Shown here: in pieces, positions 24,604-32,478 of the stretch
How positions within the stretch are numbered: position 1 is the stretch's first letter
How the letters are laid out: every line of letters starts with the position of its first letter
Assembly: GCA_964473645.1 (NCBI GenBank)
Contig: CAYYPW010000028.1
Location: forward strand, 1 to 64,000
Source of the DNA: HdN1 sp964473645
GTDB taxonomy: Bacteria; Pseudomonadota; Gammaproteobacteria; Pseudomonadales; Ketobacteraceae
DNA length: 64,000 bases
Direction of reading: 5' to 3'
The notes under the pieces: model-generated
Database searches by the model: none
Told to the model about the DNA's origin: nothing
Seen by the model: the letters and a program-made list of their open reading frames with translations, nothing else
Program-made: the position numbers and the translations under genes

Positions 24604-25415
24604 GTGGGCGCGCCGACTTCGTCTGTCCAGACTTTAAAACTTTTCAACAGATTGGGACCAAACACGTTGCTGATGGGTACATCAGTCGCATCGCGCCCTT
24701 GTGCGATGAGTATATGCCCTATACGCGGCACGTTATTGCGCGGATCAAAGGTATGCCAGCGACCATCAAGATAGGCTTCGAACCAGGCCGAAAAATCCAT
24801 GGGCGCGTCCGATAGCGGCACGCCGATATCACCCAGATACCCAGTACAATAGCGTGCCGGAATATTCATGCAGCGGCAAAACGCAATCGCCAGATGGGTG
24901 TAGTCACGGCAGACCCCCGTGCGTTCGTGAAATGTTTCAAGTGCCGTTTTGGTCACACGCGCATGCTGATAACCAAAACTTATATGTGCATGAACATAAT
25001 CGCATATCGCTTGTACCCGCGCCCAGCCTGTCGGCGTGTTGCCAAACAAAGCCCACGCCATCTCCGAAAGGCGATCAGTTTCACAATAACGGCTACCCAG
25101 CAGGTACACCAGGGTATCGGCAGGCAGATCCTGTACGGCATGCTGTTGTGCCTCAGGAAAAACCGGATCAGGTAGCCCGGTATCCTTCACCAGTGCATTG
25201 GTGGAAATGCAGATCTCACCGGTTGGCGCGACGATACGGCTGCACCAATTGCCGAAACCATCGCGATAGGCGGTGATCGGCGTAGCCGGATTCGTTACGA
25301 TGTGATCCGGAATAATAATGTCGGAAGCGCGGGTGTAATGCAGATTTAGGGTGAGCATCATGGGAGTGGGTTGTGGGCATTCGTAGCGTATTTCGTAGCC
25401 GACCCGTATGTACAC
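24579..25415 (-). CDS. Transglutaminase-like cysteine protease superfamily protein
   Basis: The 278-residue product has an N-terminal beta domain (VGYEIRYECPQPTPMMLTL) and a transglutaminase core. The active-site cysteine is in ERTGVCRDYTHLAIAFCR and the histidine and aspartate in DGRWHTFDPRNN. GTG 25415 is preferred over upstream ATGs because AGGAG lies 6 nt before it and the domain begins directly. No signal peptide is seen, so it is cytoplasmic. It overlaps the N-formylglutamate amidohydrolase gene and is probably functionally linked to it. It may hydrolyse or cross-link a peptide substrate, which is unknown. Confidence 0.88.
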   Translation of the reverse strand: MYIRVGYEIRYECPQPTPMMLTLNLHYTRASDIIIPDHIVTNPATPITAYRDGFGNWCSRIVAPTGEICISTNALVKDTGLPDPVFPEAQQHAVQDLPADTLVYLLGSRYCETDRLSEMAWALFGNTPTGWARVQAICDYVHAHISFGYQHARVTKTALETFHERTGVCRDYTHLAIAFCRCMNIPARYCTGYLGDIGVPLSDAPMDFSAWFEAYLDGRWHTFDPRNNVPRIGHILIAQGRDATDVPISNVFGPNLLKSFKVWTDEVGAPTCQLPVLC

Positions 25416-25434
25416 GATGTTCTCCTGCGTCGCG

Positions 25435-25459
25435 GGATGCACCATACATGGGTGCATCC
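25435..25459. terminator. Hairpin between OmpA-type lipoprotein and transglutaminase genes
   Basis: GGATGCACC (25435-25443) and GGTGCATCC (25451-25459) form a perfect 9-bp stem with a 7-nt loop. It lies 24 nt after the OmpA-type stop and 20 nt before the transglutaminase start, just ahead of its AGGAG. It could attenuate read-through from the upstream operon or control access to the ribosome site. Confidence 0.45.
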
Positions 25460-25482
25460 GTTGTTATAACGCGTTGCCTATG

Positions 25483-26328
25483 CTAACGGGACGAAGTAGA
25501 CGTATTGACGATAATGACTTCGACGCGCCGATTTTGCTGCCGCCCCGAAGCCGAGTCGTTACTGGCAACCGGGATATCTTCTCCCTTACCCGATGTTTCT
25601 ATGCGTACGGACGAAATACCTTGCCCAAGCAAATAGCCCTTCACGGACTCTGCACGCCGCTGCGACAGTGAGAAGTTGGATGAATCGCTTCCAACACTGT
25701 CGGTATGCCCTTCAATAACGACGTTGCGATCGGGATATTTGTTGAGAAATCCGGCTAGTTTGCTGAGGTGAGCGCCGGCACTGCTCTTGAGCTCGGATTT
25801 GCCTGTAGAAAACAGCAAATCTCCCAGCGTTACGACCAACCCGCGTTCGGTGGCTTTGGCATTGAGTTCATCAATCTGGCGTTGCAATTCCTCGCTCTGC
25901 GCATAAGCAGCCTGGGTATCGAGTCTTGCTCGATCTGCATCCATGCGGGCGCTATCAGCTTCGCGCGTTCGCGAATCCAGCCGGGCACCTTCACGTGCTT
26001 CGCTCAGCGATTTGCGTTGATCCTCCAGCAGCCGGCTTTCGGCGCGTGCCGCAGCGATGTCGACTTTTCGATCTGCCAGGTACACAAGATGCTGGCCTAC
26101 TGAGAGGTCTTCTTGCGGTTGTTCAGCAGCAATCACTGCTTGTTCTGCGTCTTTGATGGCAACGGGGGCACGTGTTGCCAATTGCGGATCAGACTGTAGT
26201 TGCGACAATTTACTGCGTACTTCGGCAGAGCCTTCGGGTGGGGTGGGCGCCGTCGCACATGCGGTCAACAGCGTTGATACAATGGCGGCGGCCATCATAT
26301 TCTTTTTATTTAGTTGGGGCGCGTTCAT
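25483..26328 (-). CDS. OmpA-family lipoprotein with DUF4398-like N-terminal region
   Basis: The 281-residue product has a lipoprotein signal (IVSTLLTACAT, lipidated Cys near residue 24). A helical DUF4398-like segment follows (APVAIKDAEQAVIAAEQP), then a coiled coil rich in Arg/Ala/Asp (ADSARMDADRARLD). A C-terminal OmpA/MotB peptidoglycan-binding domain ends the protein (LLFSTGKSELKSSAG, then VIEGHTDSVGSDSSNFSLSQ). It should tether the outer membrane to peptidoglycan. Its ATG overlaps the stop of the upstream DUF4398 lipoprotein gene by 4 bp, so the two are translationally coupled. Confidence 0.9.
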   Translation of the reverse strand: MNAPQLNKKNMMAAAIVSTLLTACATAPTPPEGSAEVRSKLSQLQSDPQLATRAPVAIKDAEQAVIAAEQPQEDLSVGQHLVYLADRKVDIAAARAESRLLEDQRKSLSEAREGARLDSRTREADSARMDADRARLDTQAAYAQSEELQRQIDELNAKATERGLVVTLGDLLFSTGKSELKSSAGAHLSKLAGFLNKYPDRNVVIEGHTDSVGSDSSNFSLSQRRAESVKGYLLGQGISSVRIETSGKGEDIPVASNDSASGRQQNRRVEVIIVNTSTSSR

Positions 26329-26741
26329 TGTGTGATTCCTGTGTTACGCTGCATTTCCTGCTCCAGACTTCTGGTGCCTTTTTTCATTTCATCATTGACG
26401 GTTTTGGCTTTGATGGCTTCGGCTTTGGCGGTTGCCAGTTCTGCATCAACCCGTGATTGTTCGGCAAGACGCTTGGCATCTACCATGTTTTTTTGCTGTG
26501 CAGCTGCGTTTGCGGCAGCAAGTTTATCTCGCGCCTCACCCAATTCAGGGGACGCATAATCTGCAACGCGTGCCTGTTCTGCATGGGTAATGGCCAGTGC
26601 CGCTGATTGTAATTCCTGATCAGGAGGCAGAGGCTCGGTGGCACATGCAGACAGTGTGAGCAATCCTGCAACAGTCAATGAAAACCTTGGTTTTTTTGTG
26701 CGTTTTGCCCTGACAGGTGATGGTTGAATTTGACTAATCAT
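26325..26741 (-). CDS. DUF4398 lipoprotein
   Basis: The 138-residue product has an N-terminal Arg/Lys-rich stretch and a lipoprotein signal (FSLTVAGLLTLSACATEP). A helical DUF4398 domain follows (LAITHAEQARVADYASPELGE and KLAAANAAAQQKNMVDAKRL). It pairs with the OmpA-type lipoprotein that carries a related segment, and the ATGA overlap implies coupled synthesis and possibly a complex. GAGG precedes ATG 26741 by 9 nt; ATG 26756 is an alternative. It lies 36 bp after the 48-residue membrane protein gene and is likely the second gene of that operon. Confidence 0.8.
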   Translation of the reverse strand: MISQIQPSPVRAKRTKKPRFSLTVAGLLTLSACATEPLPPDQELQSAALAITHAEQARVADYASPELGEARDKLAAANAAAQQKNMVDAKRLAEQSRVDAELATAKAEAIKAKTVNDEMKKGTRSLEQEMQRNTGITQ

Positions 26742-26777
26742 CTTGAATTTCCTCATTGTTTTTTTCTGCGGGGACAA

Positions 26778-26924
26778 TTAGATTCGCTTGCCCTGCAGTA
26801 CACGGATTAGAACGACAACAATCACTGCAACCAGCAAAAGGTGAATAAATCCTCCCATTGTGTAGGATGACACCAAGCCCAAGGCCCACAAAACCAATAA
26901 TACAATTGCAATTGTTTCCAGCAT
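26778..26924 (-). CDS. 48-residue membrane protein, lmo0937-like
   Basis: A short reverse-strand ORF encodes MLETIAIVLLVLWALGLVSS, then YTMGGFIHLLLVAVIVVVLI, then RVLQGKRI. The two hydrophobic helices separated by a glycine turn and the basic end are the pattern of the lmo0937 family of small stress-associated membrane proteins. GGAG lies 8 nt before ATG 26924. It heads the operon with the DUF4398 and OmpA-type lipoproteins and has palindrome copy C 72 nt upstream. The short size means automatic calling can miss it. Confidence 0.85.
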   Translation of the reverse strand: MLETIAIVLLVLWALGLVSSYTMGGFIHLLLVAVIVVVLIRVLQGKRI

Positions 26925-26996
26925 GTGAGTATCTCCACGTTTGCCGAGCTGTTATGACGTTGATGCCAGCGTGTGCCTTGTTGCTTCCATCGTTCG

Positions 26997-27010
26997 GTGC
27001 GATAACGCAC
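26997..27010. promoter_or_regulatory. Palindromic operator copy C (upstream of the 48-residue membrane protein operon)
   Basis: GTGCGATAACGCAC is a perfect 5-bp inverted repeat with a 4-nt centre, matching GTGCG-N4-CGMAC fully. It is 72 nt before ATG 26924. Confidence 0.6.
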
Positions 27011-27106
27011 GCATGGCTGTTTATTATTAATTTTGAGCAAAATTTGTTCGTTTCTGTTGGTGTTAACAATGTTGCAATTGGCATGTAGTGGAAATTAGGT
27101 GTACTC

Positions 27107-27122
27107 TGTGCGCTAACGAACA
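27107..27122. promoter_or_regulatory. Palindromic operator copy D (upstream of the Crp/Fnr gene)
   Basis: TGTGCGCTAACGAACA differs from copy A only in the two central bases. It ends 72 nt before the Crp/Fnr start and lies between that gene and the divergent small-membrane-protein operon, so it could serve autoregulation. Confidence 0.6.
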
Positions 27123-27194
27123 CAGCGTGGTCTATAGTCTAATAGTGCTGTCTGAACTCATGCGATTCAAATTAAAATCTGCAGGAATGTATCA

Positions 27195-27950
27195 ATGACT
27201 GAGCATGCTGCAACTCTTTATTCGCCTGTGCAAAATCATCTGCTTGGCGCATTACCTGCTGATGTACAAGCGCGAGTATTTCCCCAGCTTGAGCTTGTAA
27301 AAATGCCTCTGGGAAAAGTGTTATTTGAATCAGGTGATACCCAGCATTATGGTTATTTCCCGGTGGATGACGTTGTCTCGTTGCTTTACGTGACATCAGA
27401 GGGTGCCTCGGCAGAAATCTCCATGATTGGTAACGACGGCCTTGTGGGTGTGGCATTGTTAATGGATGCGAAAAGCTCGCTAAGCCGTGCCGTCGTACAA
27501 AGCGGAGGCGTTGCATACCGGTTGTCGGCAAAAAAGCTGAGAGAGGAGTTTAATCGCCACGGTGAAGCGCTGACGTTGTTGCTACGCTATACCCAAACGC
27601 TGATCACTCAAATGGCGCAAACTGCGGTGTGCAATCGCCATCACTCCATCGATCAACAGCTTTGTCGTTGGTTGTTAATGTCGTTGGATCGTCTTTCAGG
27701 TAATCAAATCAACATGACTCAAGAGCTGATTGCCAACATGCTGGGGGTTCGTCGTGAAGGCGTTACCGAAGCGGCAGGCAAGCTGCAGAAACTGGGTGTA
27801 ATTAATTACAGCCGTGGCCATATCTCAGTGCTGAACCGAGCGCGGCTGGAACAACTAAGTTGCGAGTGCTATGCCGTTGTTAAAAAAGAAGCGGCTCGCT
27901 TGTTACCTTACACACCGGCTGCACAGCCAGAATTACAACATGAAGGCTAG
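27195..27950 (+). CDS. Crp/Fnr-family transcriptional regulator
   Basis: The 251-residue protein has an N-terminal cyclic-nucleotide-binding-type beta roll (LGKVLFESGDTQHYGYFPVD, then AEISMIGNDGLVGVALLM) and a C-terminal winged helix (MTQELIANMLGVRREGVTEA). It lacks the N-terminal cysteines of an FNR iron-sulfur sensor. Two features mark a widespread subfamily often found beside CsbD, BON and small membrane stress genes: the FPVDDVVSLL segment and RHHSIDQQLCRWLL. It is the best candidate to bind the five related palindromes in 20.9-28.7 kb. The recognition helix contains RREGV. Confidence 0.92.
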   Translation: MTEHAATLYSPVQNHLLGALPADVQARVFPQLELVKMPLGKVLFESGDTQHYGYFPVDDVVSLLYVTSEGASAEISMIGNDGLVGVALLMDAKSSLSRAVVQSGGVAYRLSAKKLREEFNRHGEALTLLLRYTQTLITQMAQTAVCNRHHSIDQQLCRWLLMSLDRLSGNQINMTQELIANMLGVRREGVTEAAGKLQKLGVINYSRGHISVLNRARLEQLSCECYAVVKKEAARLLPYTPAAQPELQHEG

Positions 27951-28011
27951 CGGTAACATCAAAACCGGTCGCAACGCAAGGGTTCGACGTTGTCTCTTAA
28001 ACTGACCGACG

Positions 28012-28587
28012 TCAGAAATTAAACACGACACCCGCACTCGCTACATCAACATCAGTGTCACCGTTAATGTCAAAGCCGACCTCGTTACTGCTTAATTCTA
28101 CTGTGTATCGTTCCAGTTCAAATCGCAGTGCCAGGGTTTTGTTAAAGTAAAAATTGAAACCCCCACCATAGAAAAATTCTTCGCCATCAAACGATCTTTT
28201 GAACCCCAGAAAGCGGATATCGTTTTCCCACCATAGATTACCGAGCTTGATAAAGCCTTCGAAACTATCGGTAAAGGGTAAAAATCCTACTGCGGCCACT
28301 GAGAATCCTGTTAAATCAGATTTCACGTCGTTGTCGTCAGCGCTGCCATAATCCAGCCCGGCAACCTCAACGCCAAAGTAATCCATGAATTTTCCGCCAG
28401 CGAATGCTTTGAGTACATTCGTGTTGTCATCAAACTCGGCATTATCTATCCGGCTCATGCCATAAGCGCCACCCAAATAGAAAGCAGAGTCTGCTGCGAT
28501 CGCATTCGGTGCCACGAGAACCCCTGTTCCCATAATGACAGCGAGCGTTGCGCCCATTGCGCTTTGCTTGCATGTTGAATTAGTCAT
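28012..28587 (-). CDS. Small outer-membrane beta-barrel protein (OmpA-like barrel fold)
   Basis: The 191-residue product has a signal peptide (about 31 residues, ending PNAIAAD). An 8-strand barrel pattern follows: SAFYLGGAYGMSRID, FAGGKFMDYFGVEVAGLDY, GFSVAAVGFLPF, FFYGGGFNFYFNKTLALRFE. The chain ends VASAGVVFNF with the C-terminal phenylalanine typical for BAM recognition. AGGAC lies 6 nt before the ATG. A degenerate copy of the local palindrome lies 91 nt upstream. The function is unknown; it is probably structural or adhesive. Confidence 0.82.
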   Translation of the reverse strand: MTNSTCKQSAMGATLAVIMGTGVLVAPNAIAADSAFYLGGAYGMSRIDNAEFDDNTNVLKAFAGGKFMDYFGVEVAGLDYGSADDNDVKSDLTGFSVAAVGFLPFTDSFEGFIKLGNLWWENDIRFLGFKRSFDGEEFFYGGGFNFYFNKTLALRFELERYTVELSSNEVGFDINGDTDVDVASAGVVFNF

Positions 28588-28679
28588 ACTGTTGTCCTTT
28601 TATTCAGGAAATAATCGAAGGTGAAGAGTTGAAACTCCGCCACCAGGTTTGAGAATGCGCTACCGCTGGGCTTTGTTCT

Positions 28680-28693
28680 GTACGCTTGCACAC
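28680..28693. promoter_or_regulatory. Degenerate operator copy E (upstream of the outer-membrane barrel gene)
   Basis: GTACGCTTGCACAC matches GTGCG-N4-CGMAC at 8 of 10 defined positions. It sits about 92 nt before the barrel gene start, close to the spacing of copies A-D. On its own it would not be convincing. Confidence 0.3.
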
Positions 28694-28758
28694 ATACTTA
28701 GATAATCAGCCCGGTGCCGCATTGAATGGCCCTTTTGGGCGGCTGTTCTGGAGGGAAT

Positions 28759-28772
28759 TTGCGTTAGATCAA
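28759..28772 (+). promoter_or_regulatory. Possible FNR/ANR box upstream of nifJ
   Basis: TTGCGTTAGATCAA matches the FNR/ANR consensus TTGAT-N4-ATCAA at 8 of 10 positions and lies 76 nt before the nifJ start. Oxygen-responsive control would suit an oxygen-sensitive iron-sulfur enzyme. An fnr/anr gene is not in the window. Confidence 0.4.
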
Positions 28773-28848
28773 GATGCCGATGACGGCATTCATGTACTAC
28801 TTTAGGATTGTCTTCACCCAGGGCCACCACCACCTGACCGGAACCCGC

Positions 28849-31800
28849 ATGACCACAAAAGTCACCCTCGATGGCAATGAAGCCGCTGCCTATATCGCGC
28901 ATAAAACCAATGAATTGATCGCGATATACCCCATTACACCCGCGTCGGCGATGGGGGAATTCGCCGATGCCTGGTCGGCGCAGGGGCGCCAGAATCTATG
29001 GGGTAGCGTGCCGCAGGTGGTCGAGATGCAGAGCGAAGCAGGTGCCGCTGGCGTCGTGCATGGGGCGTTACAGGCAGGGGTGTTGGCGACCACCTTTACG
29101 GCCTCGCAGGGGCTGCTGTTGATGATCCCAAATATGTACAAGATCGCCGGCGAGCTGACGCCGCTGGTCATTCATGTCGCGGCGCGTACTGTGGCGACGC
29201 ATGCGTTGTCGATATTCTGCGATCACAGCGATGTCATGGCGGTGCGGGCGACAGGGTTTGCCCTGTTAGCCGCGAGTTCGGTGCAAGAGGCGATGGATTT
29301 CGCGTTGATTGCACAGGCCGCCACCCTCAATGGGCGTGTACCGGTTGTGCACTTTTTCGATGGTTTTCGTACGTCGCACGAAATCGCCAAGGTGGATGTG
29401 ATCGACGATCAAGTGATTGCTTCATTAATCAACCCCGACAGTATCGCCGCTCATCGTGCCCGTTGCTTGTCGCCAGATCACCCGGTGATTCGCGGTACTG
29501 CACAAAACCCGGATGTGTTTTTTCAGGGGCGGGAGGCTTGCAGTGGCTTTTATGATGCGTTTGGCGGGCAGGTGCAAGCGGTGATGGATGCGTTTGCCGC
29601 GCATACGGGGCGCCAGTATCACTTGTTTGACTATGTGGGCGATCCCCACGCCGAACGTGTGTTGATTCTTATGGGGTCGGCGACAGAAACGGTTGAAGAA
29701 ACGGTTAAGGTTCTGTGTGCGAAGGGCGAGCGTGTCGGCGTCATTAATGTGCGCTTGTTTCGCCCGTTTGCTGCCGATGTGCTGATCAAAACGCTGCCCG
29801 CGAGTGTACAGCGCATTGCCGTGCTGGATCGTACCAAAGAACCTGGAGCGAATGGCGAGCCGCTTTATAAGGACGTTATAGAAGCCCTGTTTTCGGCTGC
29901 ACAAAAGGGTGAATGGACGGTGGCTTTGCCCAGCGTGGTGGGCGGGCGTTATGGGCTCTCGTCTAAAGAATTTACACCCGGTATGGCCAAGGCGGTTTTC
30001 GATGCCTTAAAGAGTGTTGTGCCACCCCATGGATTCACCCTCGGGATTGAAGATGACCTGTATGGCAGCAGTCTGGCGTGGGACGCCGGCTTTCGCGTTA
30101 TCAATGCGGCGGACGATGCAGCGTCAAAGACATTTCAGGCCGTCTTTTATGGTTTGGGTGCAGACGGCACCGTGAGCGCCAATAAAAATGCAATCAAAAT
30201 CATAGGTGAGCAAACACCGCTGCATGCACAGGGCTATTTTGTCTATGATTCGAAAAAATCCGGTGCTGTCACCGTATCGCATTTGCGGTTTGGCCCTCAC
30301 CCAATTCGCGCACCGTATTTGATTGACAACGATGAAGCCGATTACGTTGGTTGTCATCAAAGCGTGTTTCTGGAACGTTACGATGTGCTTGAAAAAGCCC
30401 GCGAGGGTGCGGTATTCGTGCTGAACACAGCGCAGCCCGTTGATCGCGTCTGGCAGAGCTTGCCGGTGCGCTTGCAAGCCGAGATGGTGAAGAAAAAAAT
30501 CAAATTTTATGTGATTGATGCTTATCAGGTGGCTGCCCAATGCAATATGGGTAAGCATATCAATACGATAATGCAGGTCTGCTTTTTTGCTTTATCGGGC
30601 GTATTGCCCAAAGAGGAGGCCATCGCTCACATCAAGCAGGCCGTTGAAAAGTCTTATGGCAAAAAGGGGCGTCACATTGTCGAGACCAATTTTCGCGCCA
30701 TCGATCAGTCGTTGGCTGGCTTGCAACGGGTGCCCTTACCCACATCGTTATCCATCGATGTTAACGCTGCTTCTGCGCTGCATGCGCTCCTGCTGCCCGC
30801 AGACACTCCAGCCTTTGTCCGAAATGTCACTGCACGGATTGTGCAAGGGCAGGGCGATCGCATTCCGGTAAGCCAATTGCCTGTGGATGGCACTTTTCCG
30901 GTGGGCACCGCCAAATACGAAAAGCGTAATCTGGCGCAGATGATCCCGGTGTGGGAAACCGATTTATGCACACACTGTGGCAAATGCGTATTCGTTTGCC
31001 CGCACAGTGCCATTCGCAGCAAAGCCTTTGCTGCAGAAGCCGCAATCGATGCGCCAGCAAACTTTAAGCATGTGCAGATCAAAGGCAAGGATTACCCGCA
31101 AGGCGTGCATATCACCTATCAAGTGGCGCCTGAAGATTGCACCGGATGCACACTATGCGTTGATATTTGCCCGATCCGCGATAAGCGGCAAGCCAATCGC
31201 AAGGCGCTGAATATGGCTCCGCAGCCTGCCCTGCGCGAGCAAGAAAAACGCAATTGGGATTTCTTTTTGCAATTGCCGGATCTCACTCTCGAGCAGTGTG
31301 ATATCAGTGACAAAATCAACACCATGAAAGGCGCAATGTTGCAGGAACCGCTGTTCGAATTTTCGGGCGCCTGTTCGGGCTGCGGCGAAACCCCCTATAT
31401 TCGGCTGGCAACACAGTTATTTGGTGAGCGCATGGTGGTCGCCAATGCGACCGGTTGTTCGTCCATTTATGGCGGCAACCTGCCGACCACGCCTTGGACA
31501 AAGAACGCCGAGGGTAGGGGGCCGGCCTGGAGTAATTCCCTGTTTGAGGACAATGCCGAGTTTGGCATGGGCTTGCGACTGGCCTGGGACAAACAGCGAG
31601 AATACGCGCTGGAATTGCTGGAAAAACTGCGCCCGTCCTTGGGTGGTACGCTGGTGGATGGCATCACCGCTTCCGGGATGAAGAGCGAACCTGAAATCCA
31701 TGAACAACGAGAGCGCATCGCTCAACTCAAAACAGCGCTGGCCAGCCTCGACTCCCAACACGCTCAAACCCTTCTCACCCTGGCAGATGCGCTTAACAAA

Positions 31801-32478
31801 CGCAGTGTCTGGATTATTGGTGGCGATGGTTGGGCCTACGATATCGGGTTCGGGGGGCTGGATCATGTGTTGGCCTCCAATGCCAACGTGAATATTCTGG
31901 TGCTCGACACCGAGGTGTATTCCAACACCGGCGGGCAAACCTCGAAAGCGACCCCCATGGGCGCCGTTGCAAAATTTTCGGCAGCAGGCAAACGCACCGG
32001 CAAAAAGGATCTGGCACGCATGGCCATGACCTATGGCCATGTTTATGTGGCGCAAGTGGCCTATGGCGCCAAGGATGTGCACACCCTGCATACCTTTCTT
32101 GAAGCCGAATCCTATGACGGCCCCTCCCTGATCATTGCCTACGCCCCATGCATTGCTCACGGCATGGATATGGCACACAATCACCAACAACAGCAGTTGG
32201 CGGTCGACACCGGTCACTGGTCGTTATTGCGCTACGATCCGCGCCGTGTCGCGCGTGGCTTGAATCCATTGCAACTCGACAATAAAGCCCCTAGCGTGCC
32301 CTATCGTGCTTTTCTCGAAAGCGAAACACGCTTCAACATGTTGTGGCGTTCGCACCCACAAGACGCCGAACGCCTACTCGAACAATCGCAGGCAGATGTT
32401 AACGCTCGCCATGAGACGCTGACACAAATGGCCAGTGAACCGGTTTTGGCCCCCGCCAATGAGGAGAAACCCCAATGA
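28849..32478 (+). CDS. nifJ: Pyruvate:ferredoxin (flavodoxin) oxidoreductase
   Basis: The 1209-residue single-chain enzyme converts pyruvate and CoA to acetyl-CoA and CO2, passing electrons to ferredoxin or flavodoxin. It has the full domain set: the PFOR N-terminal TPP-pairing domain (YPITPASAMGEFADAW), the CoA-binding and gamma domains, two [4Fe-4S] motifs (CTHCGKCVFVCP near 706 and CTGCTLCVDICP near 763), and the C-terminal TPP domain. That last domain has GACSGCGETPY (about 840), ATGCSSIYGGNLPTTPW and the Mg-binding DTEVYSNTGGQTSKATP. The start is ATG 28849 with GGAA 7 nt upstream; the upstream extension is not conserved. It overlaps the next gene by 4 bp and may be under FNR/ANR control. 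Confidence 0.96.
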   Translation: MTTKVTLDGNEAAAYIAHKTNELIAIYPITPASAMGEFADAWSAQGRQNLWGSVPQVVEMQSEAGAAGVVHGALQAGVLATTFTASQGLLLMIPNMYKIAGELTPLVIHVAARTVATHALSIFCDHSDVMAVRATGFALLAASSVQEAMDFALIAQAATLNGRVPVVHFFDGFRTSHEIAKVDVIDDQVIASLINPDSIAAHRARCLSPDHPVIRGTAQNPDVFFQGREACSGFYDAFGGQVQAVMDAFAAHTGRQYHLFDYVGDPHAERVLILMGSATETVEETVKVLCAKGERVGVINVRLFRPFAADVLIKTLPASVQRIAVLDRTKEPGANGEPLYKDVIEALFSAAQKGEWTVALPSVVGGRYGLSSKEFTPGMAKAVFDALKSVVPPHGFTLGIEDDLYGSSLAWDAGFRVINAADDAASKTFQAVFYGLGADGTVSANKNAIKIIGEQTPLHAQGYFVYDSKKSGAVTVSHLRFGPHPIRAPYLIDNDEADYVGCHQSVFLERYDVLEKAREGAVFVLNTAQPVDRVWQSLPVRLQAEMVKKKIKFYVIDAYQVAAQCNMGKHINTIMQVCFFALSGVLPKEEAIAHIKQAVEKSYGKKGRHIVETNFRAIDQSLAGLQRVPLPTSLSIDVNAASALHALLLPADTPAFVRNVTARIVQGQGDRIPVSQLPVDGTFPVGTAKYEKRNLAQMIPVWETDLCTHCGKCVFVCPHSAIRSKAFAAEAAIDAPANFKHVQIKGKDYPQGVHITYQVAPEDCTGCTLCVDICPIRDKRQANRKALNMAPQPALREQEKRNWDFFLQLPDLTLEQCDISDKINTMKGAMLQEPLFEFSGACSGCGETPYIRLATQLFGERMVVANATGCSSIYGGNLPTTPWTKNAEGRGPAWSNSLFEDNAEFGMGLRLAWDKQREYALELLEKLRPSLGGTLVDGITASGMKSEPEIHEQRERIAQLKTALASLDSQHAQTLLTLADALNKRSVWIIGGDGWAYDIGFGGLDHVLASNANVNILVLDTEVYSNTGGQTSKATPMGAVAKFSAAGKRTGKKDLARMAMTYGHVYVAQVAYGAKDVHTLHTFLEAESYDGPSLIIAYAPCIAHGMDMAHNHQQQQLAVDTGHWSLLRYDPRRVARGLNPLQLDNKAPSVPYRAFLESETRFNMLWRSHPQDAERLLEQSQADVNARHETLTQMASEPVLAPANEEKPQ

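Noticed and set aside
31417..32217. A 266-codon reverse-strand frame inside nifJ
   Set aside because: It is antisense to the conserved TPP domain of PFOR; no start site or family likeness supports it.
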